From Aureobasidium sp. EXF-3400 (Eukaryota > Ascomycota > Dothideomycetes > Dothideales > Saccotheciaceae), in contig SWBL01000006.1 in the NCBI GenBank assembly GCA_024195585.1, positions 307,105 to 371,104 of the forward strand: a stretch of DNA of 64,000 bases, in the 5' to 3' direction. The translations under genes were made by a program, and so were the position numbers. Below, one piece after another: positions 43,156-54,154 of this stretch; the first letter of the stretch is position 1; every line of letters begins with the position of its first letter. The notes beneath the pieces are model-generated. The model was not told the DNA's origin. It was given only the letters and a program-made list of their open reading frames with translations, and searched no databases.

Positions 43156-45735
43156 TTAAGGTAGGTAAGCGCCACTGGCCATGACCAGATTCATCTGTGT
43201 GAACCTAACCTTGTACACCGGACTCTTCTTGGTAGGGAAAGCGCTGATCTGATCAGGCGAGACAACAACATCCTTGGCCTTCTTGTTCTTGTTGTTTGCT
43301 GCACCTCCAGCTCCAGCGCCTCCGTCTTTGCTATTCAGACCACCGTCGGCGAGTGCCTTTGCATCGCTTCCGCTCGATACGGTGGGCGGTTGTACGTCCC
43401 AGACTCTGACTGTGCAGTCTGCGCCACCAGAGACGAGGACGGTGCTCTCGATGCTCCAATCAAGGGTCCAGATGCCACCGCGGCCGTGTCCCTTCATGCG
43501 CTTGACCAGACGACCGGTAGCCAGGTCCCAGAGTAGGATCTCACCACGATCGTCGGCACTGGCAACCAGTTTGCCGTTGGGCGCACATGCAATGCTCGTT
43601 ACGTTGCCAGTGTGGCCAGTGAACAAACGCACGGCACTGCCACGCTGTACGTCCCACATGCGGATGCTACGGTCTGGGCTACCTGCAGCGGTGAAGACAT
43701 AGGCTGAGTTGGGGTGCCATGAGATTGCTTCGACGTCGCTATCGTGACCAACAAATAGTCTAAGAGGAGAAATTTGAGCTGTGCTCCACATACGTGCTGT
43801 TCGATCGGCGCCACTCGAGACGAAGTAATGGCCGAAAGGAGAGAACTTGACATCCCAGACGGGAGAAGTGTGAGAGCGGTAGACTACCAAGTTTGTGAAG
43901 GTGTCAAGCGACCACAAGCGGATGGTGCTATCAGCGGAACATGAAAGGAGGTAGCGAGGGTGAGAAGGAGATGTTTGAGAGTCGTTGCCAGCGCCGTTGG
44001 TTTGCGCGGAAGCTGAGGGGAGAGCAATGGATGGTGAGAATGAGAGGCCGTAGACGGGTCCAGAGTGTCCTATCAGGCGTCGTGATGAGGAAGGCTGTTG
44101 TGTGGGAGGGTCGAGAGGAGAGATGAGAGGCTTGTTGTCAAGCGACCAGACTCGGATGTAGGATTCTGCTGTTCCAACAGCTGCAAGCTTTTCGTCGCCA
44201 GAGAACTCGATGCAGTTGATACTAGTGTTCTGTTAGCTTGGCTGTCAACAGCAACATGATGATAAAACAAACCTGTCGAAGGTGTTGTGGTAGGTAAACA
44301 TTGTCACGCTGACACCCGGACCGACACCATCTGTTCTGCTCTCGATCTTAAATCTATCGCGATTCTCCTTGATCCTTTGCACCTCCATGGCGACGTCACG
44401 AGCGAGAGAAGGTGGGAATGGGATTTGTTCGCGAGATGGCGCGTCGTCGTTGGGTTCTTGCTTGATGCGCTGCTCGAATTCCTCGACAAGCGTGTTACGG
44501 CCAGGCGGTGGTGGGTGTAGCGAGTCGTGCTCTTGTAGCTCTGCTTTTACATCTTCCATTAGGTCTGCCTCCATGGGCATGGGCGCAAGCGCGAGCTTTG
44601 CCAAGACTGGTGGTGCGTTACGATCTGTGTTTGCTGAACCAGGATTGTGTCCAGGAATACCCTCGTCCTCAGCAGGCACGTCTGAGATGCCTCTTTGTTT
44701 CGCGAGAATCCTTGCAAGACTGCGCTCTGCTCCTGAAGCCACACGATCCACGTGCTTCAATTCGATGTGATTTGTGAGTAGATTAAGGATAACTGAGCCT
44801 CCCTCGGTGTCGTGTGCTTCTAAAAATTGCAACAAGGCCGAGTATGCCAGGTCGGTGATTGTGAGTCTGTAGTGGTTTTCGCGGTAGAGCTTGGCGATGT
44901 GGTTAGTTTGAACATGCTCTGGCAAACTGATGGCTTGCAGAGCGCGGATATCGTCCTGATGTTCTTTTTCGAATTGTTCTCGGTATTGTTTGAAGAAGTT
45001 TGCACATTGGCGAGGGTAGTAGTTTGCGGCCAAGGCGAGGAAAGAATGCACAAAGATGGGCCATAGCAATCGACCGAGCTCGTCCTTGTAGATGTCCAGT
45101 GACTTTTCGACCCATCTCAGTAGAAGTTCGTAGGCTTTCTCGTACATTTCTCCACCAGCATCTTCGGCACGGCGGATGATAGGTCGACCTTCAGCATCTG
45201 CATGAGCGCTCTCTCTTCGCAGCATGGCTTCCGTCCGGTTGTAGCCTTTCTTAGCAAGATACTCGAGTACCTGCCCGACGTCAGTCCTGCGCTTTACAGA
45301 GCGGAAAAAACCCATGATTCGTGATGGGTAGTTGGTGATGATGGTGCAAAGTCAAGTGTGGATGCAGTAGATGTATATCATATATACGAGGAAGTGCTCA
45401 ATGAGTGAATCAGATGAAAGCTGCCTCCACGACAAGAAGTGGATGCTTTCAAGAGAGCAAACTTATATGAAGTAGATGCGATGCGAACGCGATGGTCCTT
45501 TTGTTTGATATATGCAAGCAAGCAACGAGAAAAAGGGAAACTGCATCCAAAAACTCGCAGCTTCTCGATCGAACTCGATCAAAATAACATGCTAACAAAA
45601 TAAAGTACTCACAATTTGATTTAGATTCTGCTGTGATTGCGGTTGCGCCGGTGGTGGTTGATGTGAAGGAGTGGGAGGAACATTCTGTGGGCCTACACTG
45701 GCCGTCCTCGGCGGCTGGGGCGGCGGTCCTGACAT
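43156..45735 (-). CDS. TAF5: TFIID subunit TAF5 (WD40)
   Basis: Exons 45613-45735, 44273-45270 and 43156-44221 encode 728 residues. TAF5 scaffolds TFIID (and SAGA in fungi) in the nucleus. A Pro/Gln-rich start (MSGPPPQPPRTASVGPQNVP) runs into a LisH motif joined across intron 1 (NQI-VLEYLAKKGYNRTEAM). The TAF5 N-terminal domain follows (FVHSFLALAANYYPRQCANF, LYRENHYRLTITDLAY). WD40 repeats fill about 375-640, for example LIGHSGPVYGLSF, YRSHTSPVWDVKF, FVGHDSDVEAISWHP and FTGHTGNVTSIACAP. The end KKSPVYKVRFTQMNLVMASG is typical. Intron 1 is 342 nt, far longer than others here. An in-frame ATG inside it (45315) is not needed. Head to head with MED11. Confidence 0.95.
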
Positions 45736-46011
45736 ATTAGGATATAGCGCAAGTGAATAGATAGGCCGAGTGAGGATGCGACAAGGGCGATAGCACTGGT
45801 ACTGATGCGACAGTGAAGGGTGATGGAAAGTGGTCGAGGAAAGAGCGACGCGCCAAGAAAGAGACGTGAAGCGTGGAGTGAGTGCTTCTGGCCGTCTTCA
45901 AACGTTTTTTCCTTGCGACCAACCTCTCTCCCGAGTCGCAACCTCAAGAGCTCAATGGGCTGAGAGAACAGTCACAAGCAGGCCAGCAAGTACGCTCAGT
46001 CTGTCATCACA
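45736..46011. promoter_or_regulatory. Divergent promoter TAF5 / MED11
   Basis: 276 bp separate the starts of two general transcription genes. The region is not A/T rich and no TATA box was seen, as usual for such housekeeping promoters. Confidence 0.45.
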
Positions 46012-46578
46012 ATGTCGCAGCCGCAGCCGCCACCAGTTGTGACTCCCGCCGAGCGCATTCGCGAACTGTTGGCCATCAACGCCGACGTGCCCGCTCTATT
46101 GTCCAGCGCCGGAGGTGCAATCAATGCCTTGACCAACCGTCCTCCCACTGCTGCCTCGACCGATGGTGACGATATGGTTGATGTCCAAGGCGACAACTCC
46201 CCGACCGCACACAAAGAAGCCTTCACCAAGAACACGACAGCCTACTTCACGTACATCCAATCGATCATGGCTCGACTGCGTCGTCAGGCATATGCTTTGG
46301 AGGAGGCAGGCATCATTGCTGCGGAGACACCGACACTGAGCACTACGGGAGCAGCGCCTGAGGGAGCAGGTCTGGCGAGAAGAGGACCGGCTGGTCAAGC
46401 ACAGAGACAACCCGGCGAAGATGGTGATCGCATTACCAATGGCGGTCTTGGTGGCTTGGATGTTGGCCTGCTGAACTCAAGAGGCAACAGTGTCGGCCTT
46501 GACAAGGAAGCCGAGCTCATTGCTGAAGCCAAGCAGATGGTTGCTCAAATGTTGAAAGAGCGCGAAAAGGATGCTTAG
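46012..46578 (+). CDS. MED11: Mediator complex subunit 11
   Basis: A single exon of 188 residues. Med11 belongs to the Mediator head module, pairs with Med22 in a four-helix bundle and helps recruit TFIIH and RNA polymerase II. The N-terminal helix has the family pattern: TPAERIRELLAINADVPALL followed by SSAGGAINALTN. A second helix follows an acidic loop: HKEAFTKNTTAYFTYIQSIM with ARLRRQAYALEEAGII. The C-terminal third is low complexity (Gly/Arg rich) and closes with a charged helix, EAELIAEAKQMVAQMLKE. Fungal Med11 proteins share this longer tail. Confidence 0.9.
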   Translation: MSQPQPPPVVTPAERIRELLAINADVPALLSSAGGAINALTNRPPTAASTDGDDMVDVQGDNSPTAHKEAFTKNTTAYFTYIQSIMARLRRQAYALEEAGIIAAETPTLSTTGAAPEGAGLARRGPAGQAQRQPGEDGDRITNGGLGGLDVGLLNSRGNSVGLDKEAELIAEAKQMVAQMLKEREKDA

Positions 46579-46810
46579 ACGGCAGCTATGGACAAAACAA
46601 GCACACGAAGGACATGTCCAAGACATTTTCACGTTTATACAAGACCACAATCAAAAAGCGCATGAATACCAACACGAATTGTAGCATCTAGAATAGCATG
46701 TGACAGTGAATTGTCGGAGCAGATTGCCGAGCCAACCAAAGTTTCATGACGCAGGTCATTCAGCGACTGGGGAAATTTTTCTCAAGACATCAACATAACC
46801 ACCACCCAAA

Positions 46811-48155
46811 ATGGCTTCCTACGACAGTGACTCTGACTTTGACGACGAGAACTTTACCGAGACCAATGTCTTGCTCGGATATGCGACAAAGGACGTAGCA
46901 GACGACACGACCAGCCAGTTGGGCGGCCACCCAGTATGCTGCATGATCCAGTTGACAAGAATACCTACTAACTCTTACCGCGCAGACATGGCTAGACGAA
47001 AAGACAGCACCACCGGGCGACCTGGCCAAGTGCAAGAACTGCAACAACTACCTGACTCTGTTACTGCAACTCAACGGCGACCTGCCCGACCGCTTCCCCG
47101 GCCACGAACGACGACTCTACCTTTGGGCATGCAAGAGAAAAGCCTGTAGAAGGAAGAACGGCAGCGTGAGAGCCTTCAGAGCTATCCGCGCCTCTGCCAT
47201 TCCCGCCGAGTCCGAGAAGCCCAAACAGTCCAAGAAAGAAGAAACACCACAGGAAACACCAGCCCCGGCTGCGCCAAAGACCAACCTGGGCGAATCTCTC
47301 TTCGGCGTCAAACCTCCTAGCGCTTCCTCCGCTCCCATCAACCCATTCGCTACCGGTGGCTCAGCATCGCGTCTTGCCAACCCCTTCTCTTCCGCGCCCG
47401 CCTCTTCATCTCCAGCTCCCGCAGCAGCAATCACACCAGCACCTACACAGCCCACCCCATCTCTCTCCGAGACCTTCGCCACAAAAGCCCGCATCTCAAG
47501 TCCAGAGCCCACCCCCACCACCCCCACCGGCCCCCGCGAGCCATGGCCCCAACAATCTTCCTTTCCTCCTCCCTACCCCTCCTACTACCTCGACGCCGAC
47601 TACGAAACCCTCGACGCCGAGAAACCAGAAATCCCCGCCCAGACACGCGTAGACATGGACCTTGACGCCGGCGAAGGCGGCTCTGGAGGTGCAGATATGG
47701 ATGTAAAAGATGCCTTCGAGTCTAGTATGGATAAAGCTTTCCAACGCTTTGCAGACCGCATGTCCCAGAACCCTGAACAAATCCTACGCTATGAGTTTGC
47801 GGGTTCTCCTTTGCTGTATAGTAAGACTGATGCTGTGGGTAAGCTTTTGGCTCCGCATCAGGATTCTGGAGCGAATGCGAATGCAAAGGTTAAGACTGTG
47901 GCGGCGGCTGGCAAGTCGGGAATGCCCAAGTGTACAAACTGTGGCGCGGATAGATTGTTTGAGTTGCAACTTACTCCTTATGCTATTGTGGAGCTTGAGG
48001 CTGAAGAGTTGGGTCTCGAGGGCATGGAATGGGGTACTATCATCCTTGGTGTATGCTCAAAGGATTGTGTGCAGCGTGGTCAGAAGGAAGGAGAGGTTGG
48101 CTATGTTGAAGAGTGGGTTGGCGTTCAGTGGGAGGAGCTGAGCAGCAAGAAGTAA
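46811..48155 (+). CDS. TSR4 / PDCD2-like ribosome biogenesis protein
   Basis: Exons 46811-46933 and 46986-48155 (52-nt intron) encode 430 residues. Tsr4 in yeast is a dedicated chaperone for ribosomal protein Rps2 and is needed for 20S pre-rRNA processing. The N-terminal part has the PDCD2 pattern: VLLGYATK, GGHPTWLDEKTAPPGDLAKC, CKNCNNYLTLLLQLNGDLPD and LYLWACKRKACRRKNGSVRAF, with Cys pairs expected to bind zinc. A long Pro/Ser/Ala-rich linker separates it from the PDCD2_C domain, starting around ESSMDKAFQRFADRMSQNPE with QILRYEFAGSPLLYS and the Cys pair KCTNCGADRLFELQLTP. The order of domains is normal. Name by family; a one-to-one relation with yeast TSR4 is probable. Confidence 0.92.
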
Positions 48156-48530
48156 AGAGATGGATGTCATGATAGATTCGATTTCGAGTTACGATCGCAT
48201 GTGCAGTGTCAAAAGGATAATTCAAACTCATTTGTTGACAATCATGGTCTTCTTGTTCTTCTAATGTTTTTGTTCTTCGAGTAAAAGGAGCATATAATCA
48301 ACATTATATCCATTCTATGCCACCCATCTCCCTTTCTCCTTTGCCACGAAATACGAAAAAGGTTGTTGTGGTGATAATGCGACTTTTTGTGTCCCTTCCC
48401 ACCATCTGAGATATATACCTCGAGCTTTTGATTGCCATTCAACTAAGGCTCCCTTTTTGTGTTGAGAAAATCCGTAGAACGCCATGCTTTCGTGTGTCAG
48501 GTAAAATACCATGCTTCCCTACACTTTCAT

Positions 48531-49400
48531 CTATGCGGGTTGCTCGTATGCTCTCTTGATCATTCTCGAGAATTCTGTAGTAGGGTTCATGTCAGTGTTT
48601 CTGTCCCTAACATTACGACATGAGATCAACTTACGATCGAACTTGACATTCTCGCGCACAACAGTTCCTCTAGCCTCATTCTCCTTGTTGAGAGGAATAA
48701 CAACACTGCTACCCTCAACACTCCACCCACAAACCTCCTTGACAAACTTCTCAAAAGCCTCTCCGTTGAGGTTCAACCACGACTCCAAAACAGCACGCTC
48801 AACACTCTGCATAGTCTGGCTGATAACAACAGCCTGGCGCTCACGCATCAGTTCCTCAAAGCCTTGGACATCGGCAATCAAGTCGGCGTAGAGGTCATCG
48901 CCGTCCAAAGAAGACCAGAACTGGTCGTAGGAGGCGCCGATGAGTTGGCTGTGGAGTGTGTTGAGCTTTTGTACGGCTTCGGCGAGGGAGTTGGCAGAGG
49001 GGTTGGGGGTGAGGACGTGAGGAGGGAGGAGAGCGAGACAGAGGCTGAAGTCGGGAGAGGGGAAGACGGTCAGCGACTTGACCAGGATGTTGGTGATGGT
49101 CTCCTCGCGACCAAGGTGGGGGTTGAATTGGTAGCTGTGTTTTGGAGATGGTTAGTCAAAGGTCGCTGGAGGAAGAATACTGCATGCGCAAGCGCAGAAC
49201 GAGCAGTTGAAGAAGAAAGGCGACACTCACAGCTTGAGCAGGGCCAGGTTGGCGTAGCAGTCGTAGGTCTGGTTTTCGCATTGCGACACGACGTAGTCCT
49301 GGAAAACAGTCGTGGTCTCGGGGTTGTAGCGGTCCAGTCCGTTCAGGATGGCATCAATGTGCTCTGGCCTCTCGGGCGCGTAGTCGAAGGGGACACCCAT
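48531..49400 (-). CDS. Translation initiation factor eIF3 subunit K
   Basis: Exons 49231-49400, 48635-49134 and 48531-48574 encode 237 residues, the usual length. eIF3k is a small non-core subunit of eIF3 that binds eIF3l in the octamer on the 40S ribosome. The start [20 protein letters not shown] and [20 protein letters not shown] with [18 protein letters not shown] are strongly typical, as is the PCI-like part near the C-terminus ([29 protein letters not shown]). The introns (96 and 60 nt) have GTGAGT and GTAAGT donors. A short last exon gives [13 protein letters not shown]. Baker's yeast lacks this subunit, while filamentous fungi keep it. Confidence 0.95.
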
Positions 49401-49797
49401 GTTGTATGTGATTGAAGTTGGTATATGTGATCTTGACGGCGTAAAGATTCTGTGCGTCCTGTTGACGACCTCCGACGGCCAGCCAAAACTTCTCCGTCTT
49501 TCTCGGCCTTGGCGGTCTGTCGTTCCTTCTTGAGTGGGCGGTCGACTCAAACACATCAATGAGCATCACCATTGTTTATTGCTGGCAACAAGGTAAACTA
49601 TAATTCATGGATAGTAGCAAAGGGCTCAGATCATGAATTTTGGATGCAGTCGCTATCAATGCCTCGTGGGCGGCCCAAGACTCCCTACAATACTCCAAAA
49701 ACCAGCATACCATGCCGCAACACCATTAAACCAAAAATACGTACAGAAAATGACCCGCCATCAGTGCTTGTCACAAAACAGGCTATATGTTCGTCAA

Positions 49798-52700
49798 TCA
49801 TCGTAGCGGCGTCTTGCCTTGCTTCCGTCTCATACCATCCAACTTCTTCAACAACGTCTCGTGCAGCTTCTTGTTACCCGACCACGCTTCCTGCATCTTG
49901 CGCATACGTACAGTGGCCATGATCATGTATGCCACCGACCTTAGGCTGGGTTTCTCTTCTTTGGCCTTGGTCTTTGGTGTTACTCCCATCTCCTCGAGTA
50001 GCTTGAGATCTGCTTTGTTGCTGTAGAAGAAGTTAGTACACATTCTTGTAGTCAAATTGGATGTGAGGGCAGAACTTACCATGCACCATACATCTCCACC
50101 TGCATCAGGAACCAGCGCTTGCTAAACACCAAGTCCTTACGGAATGCTTCCTCGCGGTCACATTTGGCGCGCATGTATTGGATCTGTTTGGCGAGTCCCT
50201 TGAGCTCGCTTGCGTGCGTCTTCTCCTTTGCCTCGATCAGACCACGGACCTCTCTCTGGTTGATAGTTCGTGTATCGTCAGCTTCGCCACAAACATTCTT
50301 GAGCTTGTTGCGCAACTCGTTCTCACGACTGAGTGACGATTGCAAACGAGTCTCCCTTTCCTCAAGTTGCTTCTGCAGGTTCTCGCATTCAATCTCCACG
50401 TCCTGCAATTGCCCGCGAAGGTCTTGCTCGAGGAAGTGAGTATCATCTGATGTTGTACGGCTCTTCTTCATCCTGGCGCGGAGGTCCTGTTCTTTCAAGG
50501 ATAGAGCTTCGATACGCTCTTCCTTCTCCGAGAGCTGAACTTGCAGGTCTTCGATCTCAATCTTGGAATCGCGCAGTTGGACACGGAGTTCTGCCTCGCG
50601 CCTTGCGTGACCAGAACTGCTTCCTTTGCGCTCGCCGAGCTGAAGTTCTAGCTCCTGGAGTTGGACCTTGGCCTCTCTCAGTTCTTGGATTTGTGTGCGA
50701 AGTTCTCTTTCCTTGGTCATGTAGCCCGAGATCCTGGTATCACGTTCCGAGACTTCCGACTGAAGCTGCTCCATTTCCGAACGTGCCTCGTCGAGATGAA
50801 CCCTGGCTTCGCTCTCCTTCTTCGATAGAGCGGCAATCTTCTTGTCACGATCTGAAATTTGCAGTTGTAGGTCTTCAGCTTCAATCTTGGCTTCCTTGAG
50901 AGACTCGTGTAGGTCCATGCGCTCATCGGCCATAGTCTTGTCGGCTTGAGCGGATTCCAGATCGAACTCAAGGGACTGGATGCGGTTTTGAAGCTTAGAG
51001 ATTTCGGTTTGAGACTCTCTCAACTTCGATCGAAGCTCATTACGTTTACGTACGGGTGTGCCATTCTCCTTGGCTTGCCAGGCTGCATCAAGCTCGCGCT
51101 CAAGATCTTGTATCTGGCTCTTGAAGTTCTCTCGCTCCATATCGGCATTTCTCAGCTTCAAGCGCAGCTCGTTGCGTTCGCGTACTGGTGTACCGTTCTG
51201 CTTCGATGCTACGAGATCTCTTTCCAGAAGTTGAATCTTCTGCTGCAAAGCTGTTTTCTCGCTCTGCGCTTCTTCAACGCTCGACTCCAGGACGATGATC
51301 TCATCTTCGAGAGCTTCCAGGGCTTCCTCGTGATCGTGACTGAGCTGTTGTTTCTCGTGCTCAGCCTCTTGCTTGGCCTGGCGGAGACGCGACTCAAAGG
51401 TGATCACCTCAGATTCCCTCTCTTGCAAGGCTTTGCGAAGCTTAGTCTGCAGATCCAACAGCTGGTCTTCTTGCTGCTCGATGGTCTTTTGCTTCTCTTG
51501 CATGTCTTCGTCCATGTGGCCGGCGAAAGATTGGTCTTTTTCTGCTGATCTGAGACGTTCTTGCAGTTGCTGAATCTTCTTGGTGTGAGCATCCAGTTCG
51601 GTTTCGGCAGACTGCAGATGCTTTTCGAGCTCGTTCAGCTCTGCATCCTTTTCGCTTGACAAAGCCCGAAGAGCTTGCTGGAGGTTACGAATCTGTTCTG
51701 CTTGTTGACTAAGCATAGAGTTCTTCTTTGTCGGCGTCTCCATGTCAGTCATGCGATCCTTGAGAGCACGCAATTCGGTGCTTAGCTGCAAAGCCTGCTG
51801 GTTTTTCAGATGTATGTCCTTTTCAAGCTGCTCGATGTGTTCCGTCTTGAGTCGAATCTCATTGCTTTCGTCTCCTTCTTGACCACGAAGTCTTGATTGC
51901 AAGCTGCGGATCTCACGATCCTTTGAAGCAATGATGTCTGACTTTTCATCCCGCTCGGCGCCTGCACTAGTTTCAGTAGATCGTAAGCGTTCCTGGAGTT
52001 GTCGAATCTGCTCGGTCTGCTGTCTGTACTGCTGAGCCTGTGCATTGGTGCCGGTCTCGATGGATTTGAGATGTTGCTTTAGATCCAAGATCTCATGGTT
52101 CCGCTCATCGACCAGACGTGTAGCGTCACGAAGTTGCGACTCCCTCTCGTATACGGTTTGATCTTTTTCTTGTAAACGAGCATCGGTCTGCATTGCTTCG
52201 GCGTCCCAGCTACCTCTTGCTGTCTGTAGACGATCTTGCAAAGCCCTGATCTCGCCGTCTTTTTGCTCGATGGAAAAGTCCTTCTCCTGTAGTTCGCTCT
52301 CAATCTCACGCACTTCGGCGGTATGAGCAGCTTCCGAGTTCTGGAGTCGCTTTTCCAAAGCGCGCAGCTCGTTGTGCTTCTGATCGATGACTTGGTCCTT
52401 TTCTCTGAGCTGATTCTCCAGTTCTTCCAGGCTTCCTCGAAGTTTCTTTGTGGAACGGTCCGTATTTTGTGCGCCTCTGACTTGTTGTTTCAATTCATCA
52501 ATCTCCTCGCGGTGCTCCATGAGCTCGCGTTCACGAGTCTCGAGATCGGCTTCGAGAGCAGCAACATCCTCGCGCAGACCGTTGAGCTCCTCGTCGTCGG
52601 TTTGGACTTCCTTGAGCTTCTGTTGGAGTGACTCGATCTGGTCATTCTTCGAGTCAATTTCCTCCTCTTTGGCGCGCACATCGGCTTCGAGGTCGGCAAT

Positions 52701-53878
52701 GTCGTCGCGCAGACCATCGGCTTCGCCGTCTTCAGACTGTGCCTCCTTCAGCTTCTGTTGCAGCTTCTCAATCTGCTCGTCCTTTGTGTCCAGATCAATC
52801 TCTTTTGCACGAATTTCCGCTTCAAGATCGGCGACATCATCTTCAAGGTCCTTGACCTTGTCGTCCGAGGAGTTACCAGCATTTTTGAGTCTGTGTTGTA
52901 GTTCGTTGATCTGCTCCTCTCGCTCATCCGCCAAGTTCTGGTTGTTTTCGGCCTGTTGACGCAGACGCTCCATCTCTTCCTTGACTATATCGTCTGTGTG
53001 CTTCCTCTTGACCTTCTCGGCATAATCGCGAAGTTGTTGACGGTATTGCTCCAGTTCGATCTCGGCACGCTCGATGGCCTTTCTCTGTTTCTTGAGCTCG
53101 TGGGAGAGCTGGGTGTTGTCGGTCTTGAGCTCGGTGTTTTGCTTGATGACCTCTTGTTGATATTCAGTTCCAGTACGCTTCAGATTCTCGTCCAGGAAAT
53201 GGATCTTGAGTTTCAGGTTGAAGTTCTCTTTCGTTACAGCGTCAAGTTTCTAGAAAATCTAAAGTCAGTACTTGTCGCAGGTTATGATCAATCAGCTATC
53301 ACACATACGGCTTCTTGCTCTCGTAGCGTGAGGACGTTTCCTTGGTCGACCAAGCCTCCGTCTCTCTGGGGCAGCATTGGCATCGGTGTAGACATGATGC
53401 TGCTGCTTGCGATGGCAGGTGGAACAGGTGTGCCTTCACCTTGAGAACTGCCAGTGTGATCGTGATCCATGATACTGCTGTTGACAGGCAGTCCCGGAGT
53501 GTGCGACTCAACCCAGCCCGGCTTGAGGTAAGCAGGCGTGGCAGGAGCGCGGCCACTCAACACACTGTTGAGCAGATCGTTTTGGTTCTCCTTATTCTCT
53601 CTCGAACGGAAGCGGTTGTGTGCGGCACTCTTCAGTAGAGGAGTGAACTCGTTTTTCGATGGCCCATTCCTGGCATTGACCAGGTTGTTGCGTGCACGTG
53701 GCGTCTTGATAGATTGTGCAGCGCCTTGTCGAGCTTTCATCTGGCGTACGAGATCATTCTTGGGGTCCTTGGAGGGCGAGGGGAAGGGCTGCTCCATGGA
53801 GAAAGACAGAGCATCGGCATCGAATCGCGTCAAGTCGGCCATGTCGGTGCGCGGAGTGTCGACAAAGTTGTAAGCCAT
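49798..53878 (-). CDS. Spindle-pole-body / MTOC coiled-coil protein (CM1 and PACT), frameshifted
   Basis: Exons 53309-53878, 50080-53250 and 49798-50020 encode about 1320 residues if one base is ignored. The N-terminal 180 residues are disordered. Across intron 1 lies the centrosomin motif 1 (LREQEA-KLDAVTKENF, then NLKLKIHFLDENLKR), which anchors gamma-tubulin complexes. About 950 residues of coiled coil follow, with tandem modules. The C-terminus is a PACT-like domain across intron 2 (DLVFSKRWFLMQVEMYGA-CNKADLKLLEEMG), which targets the spindle pole body and can bind calmodulin. CM1 plus PACT fits the Pcp1/PcpA family. One extra C near 53219-53222 puts NLKLK in a different frame from TKENF: a frameshift, a sequence error or, less likely, an odd acceptor (aacgaaag). 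Confidence 0.85.
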
Positions 53879-54154
53879 GGTGGGCTAGTCGGCGCTTCGC
53901 TCGGACGCGATTATACGGATGCGACTCGAACAAAATATTGTTGGAAAAATGCAAGGCGATATACAGCTATCGACACACAGACGCGAAAGTGGAGATGGAG
54001 CTTTGTTTTCTAAACAACCCTTTCGGGAAAGAACCAAAGTTCCCTTTTGGGGAAAGCTCCCGTCCACCTCCCGCGACATGTGACATGACATCCATGCCTC
54101 CAGTCAATCTACTCTTGATCTGTAGGATGGTTTTCTCGACCATTATATTTCCCA
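53879..54154. promoter_or_regulatory. Divergent region CM1/PACT gene / orphan gene
   Basis: 276 bp between two starts. A repeated ccctttcgggaaagaaccaa / cccttttggggaaagc block near 54019-54058 includes an imperfect palindrome (tttcgggaaa). Significance unknown. Confidence 0.35.

Noticed and set aside
45271..45315. ATG at 45315 as the TAF5 start
   Set aside because: The exon at 45613-45735 gives the conserved NLNQI-VLEYL junction with good splice sites; the 15 residues from 45315 are intron sequence, though an alternative transcript is possible.
50119..52959. Several plus-strand frames opposite the coiled-coil gene
   Set aside because: They are Leu/Ser-rich shadows of the heptad-repeat codons on the minus strand.
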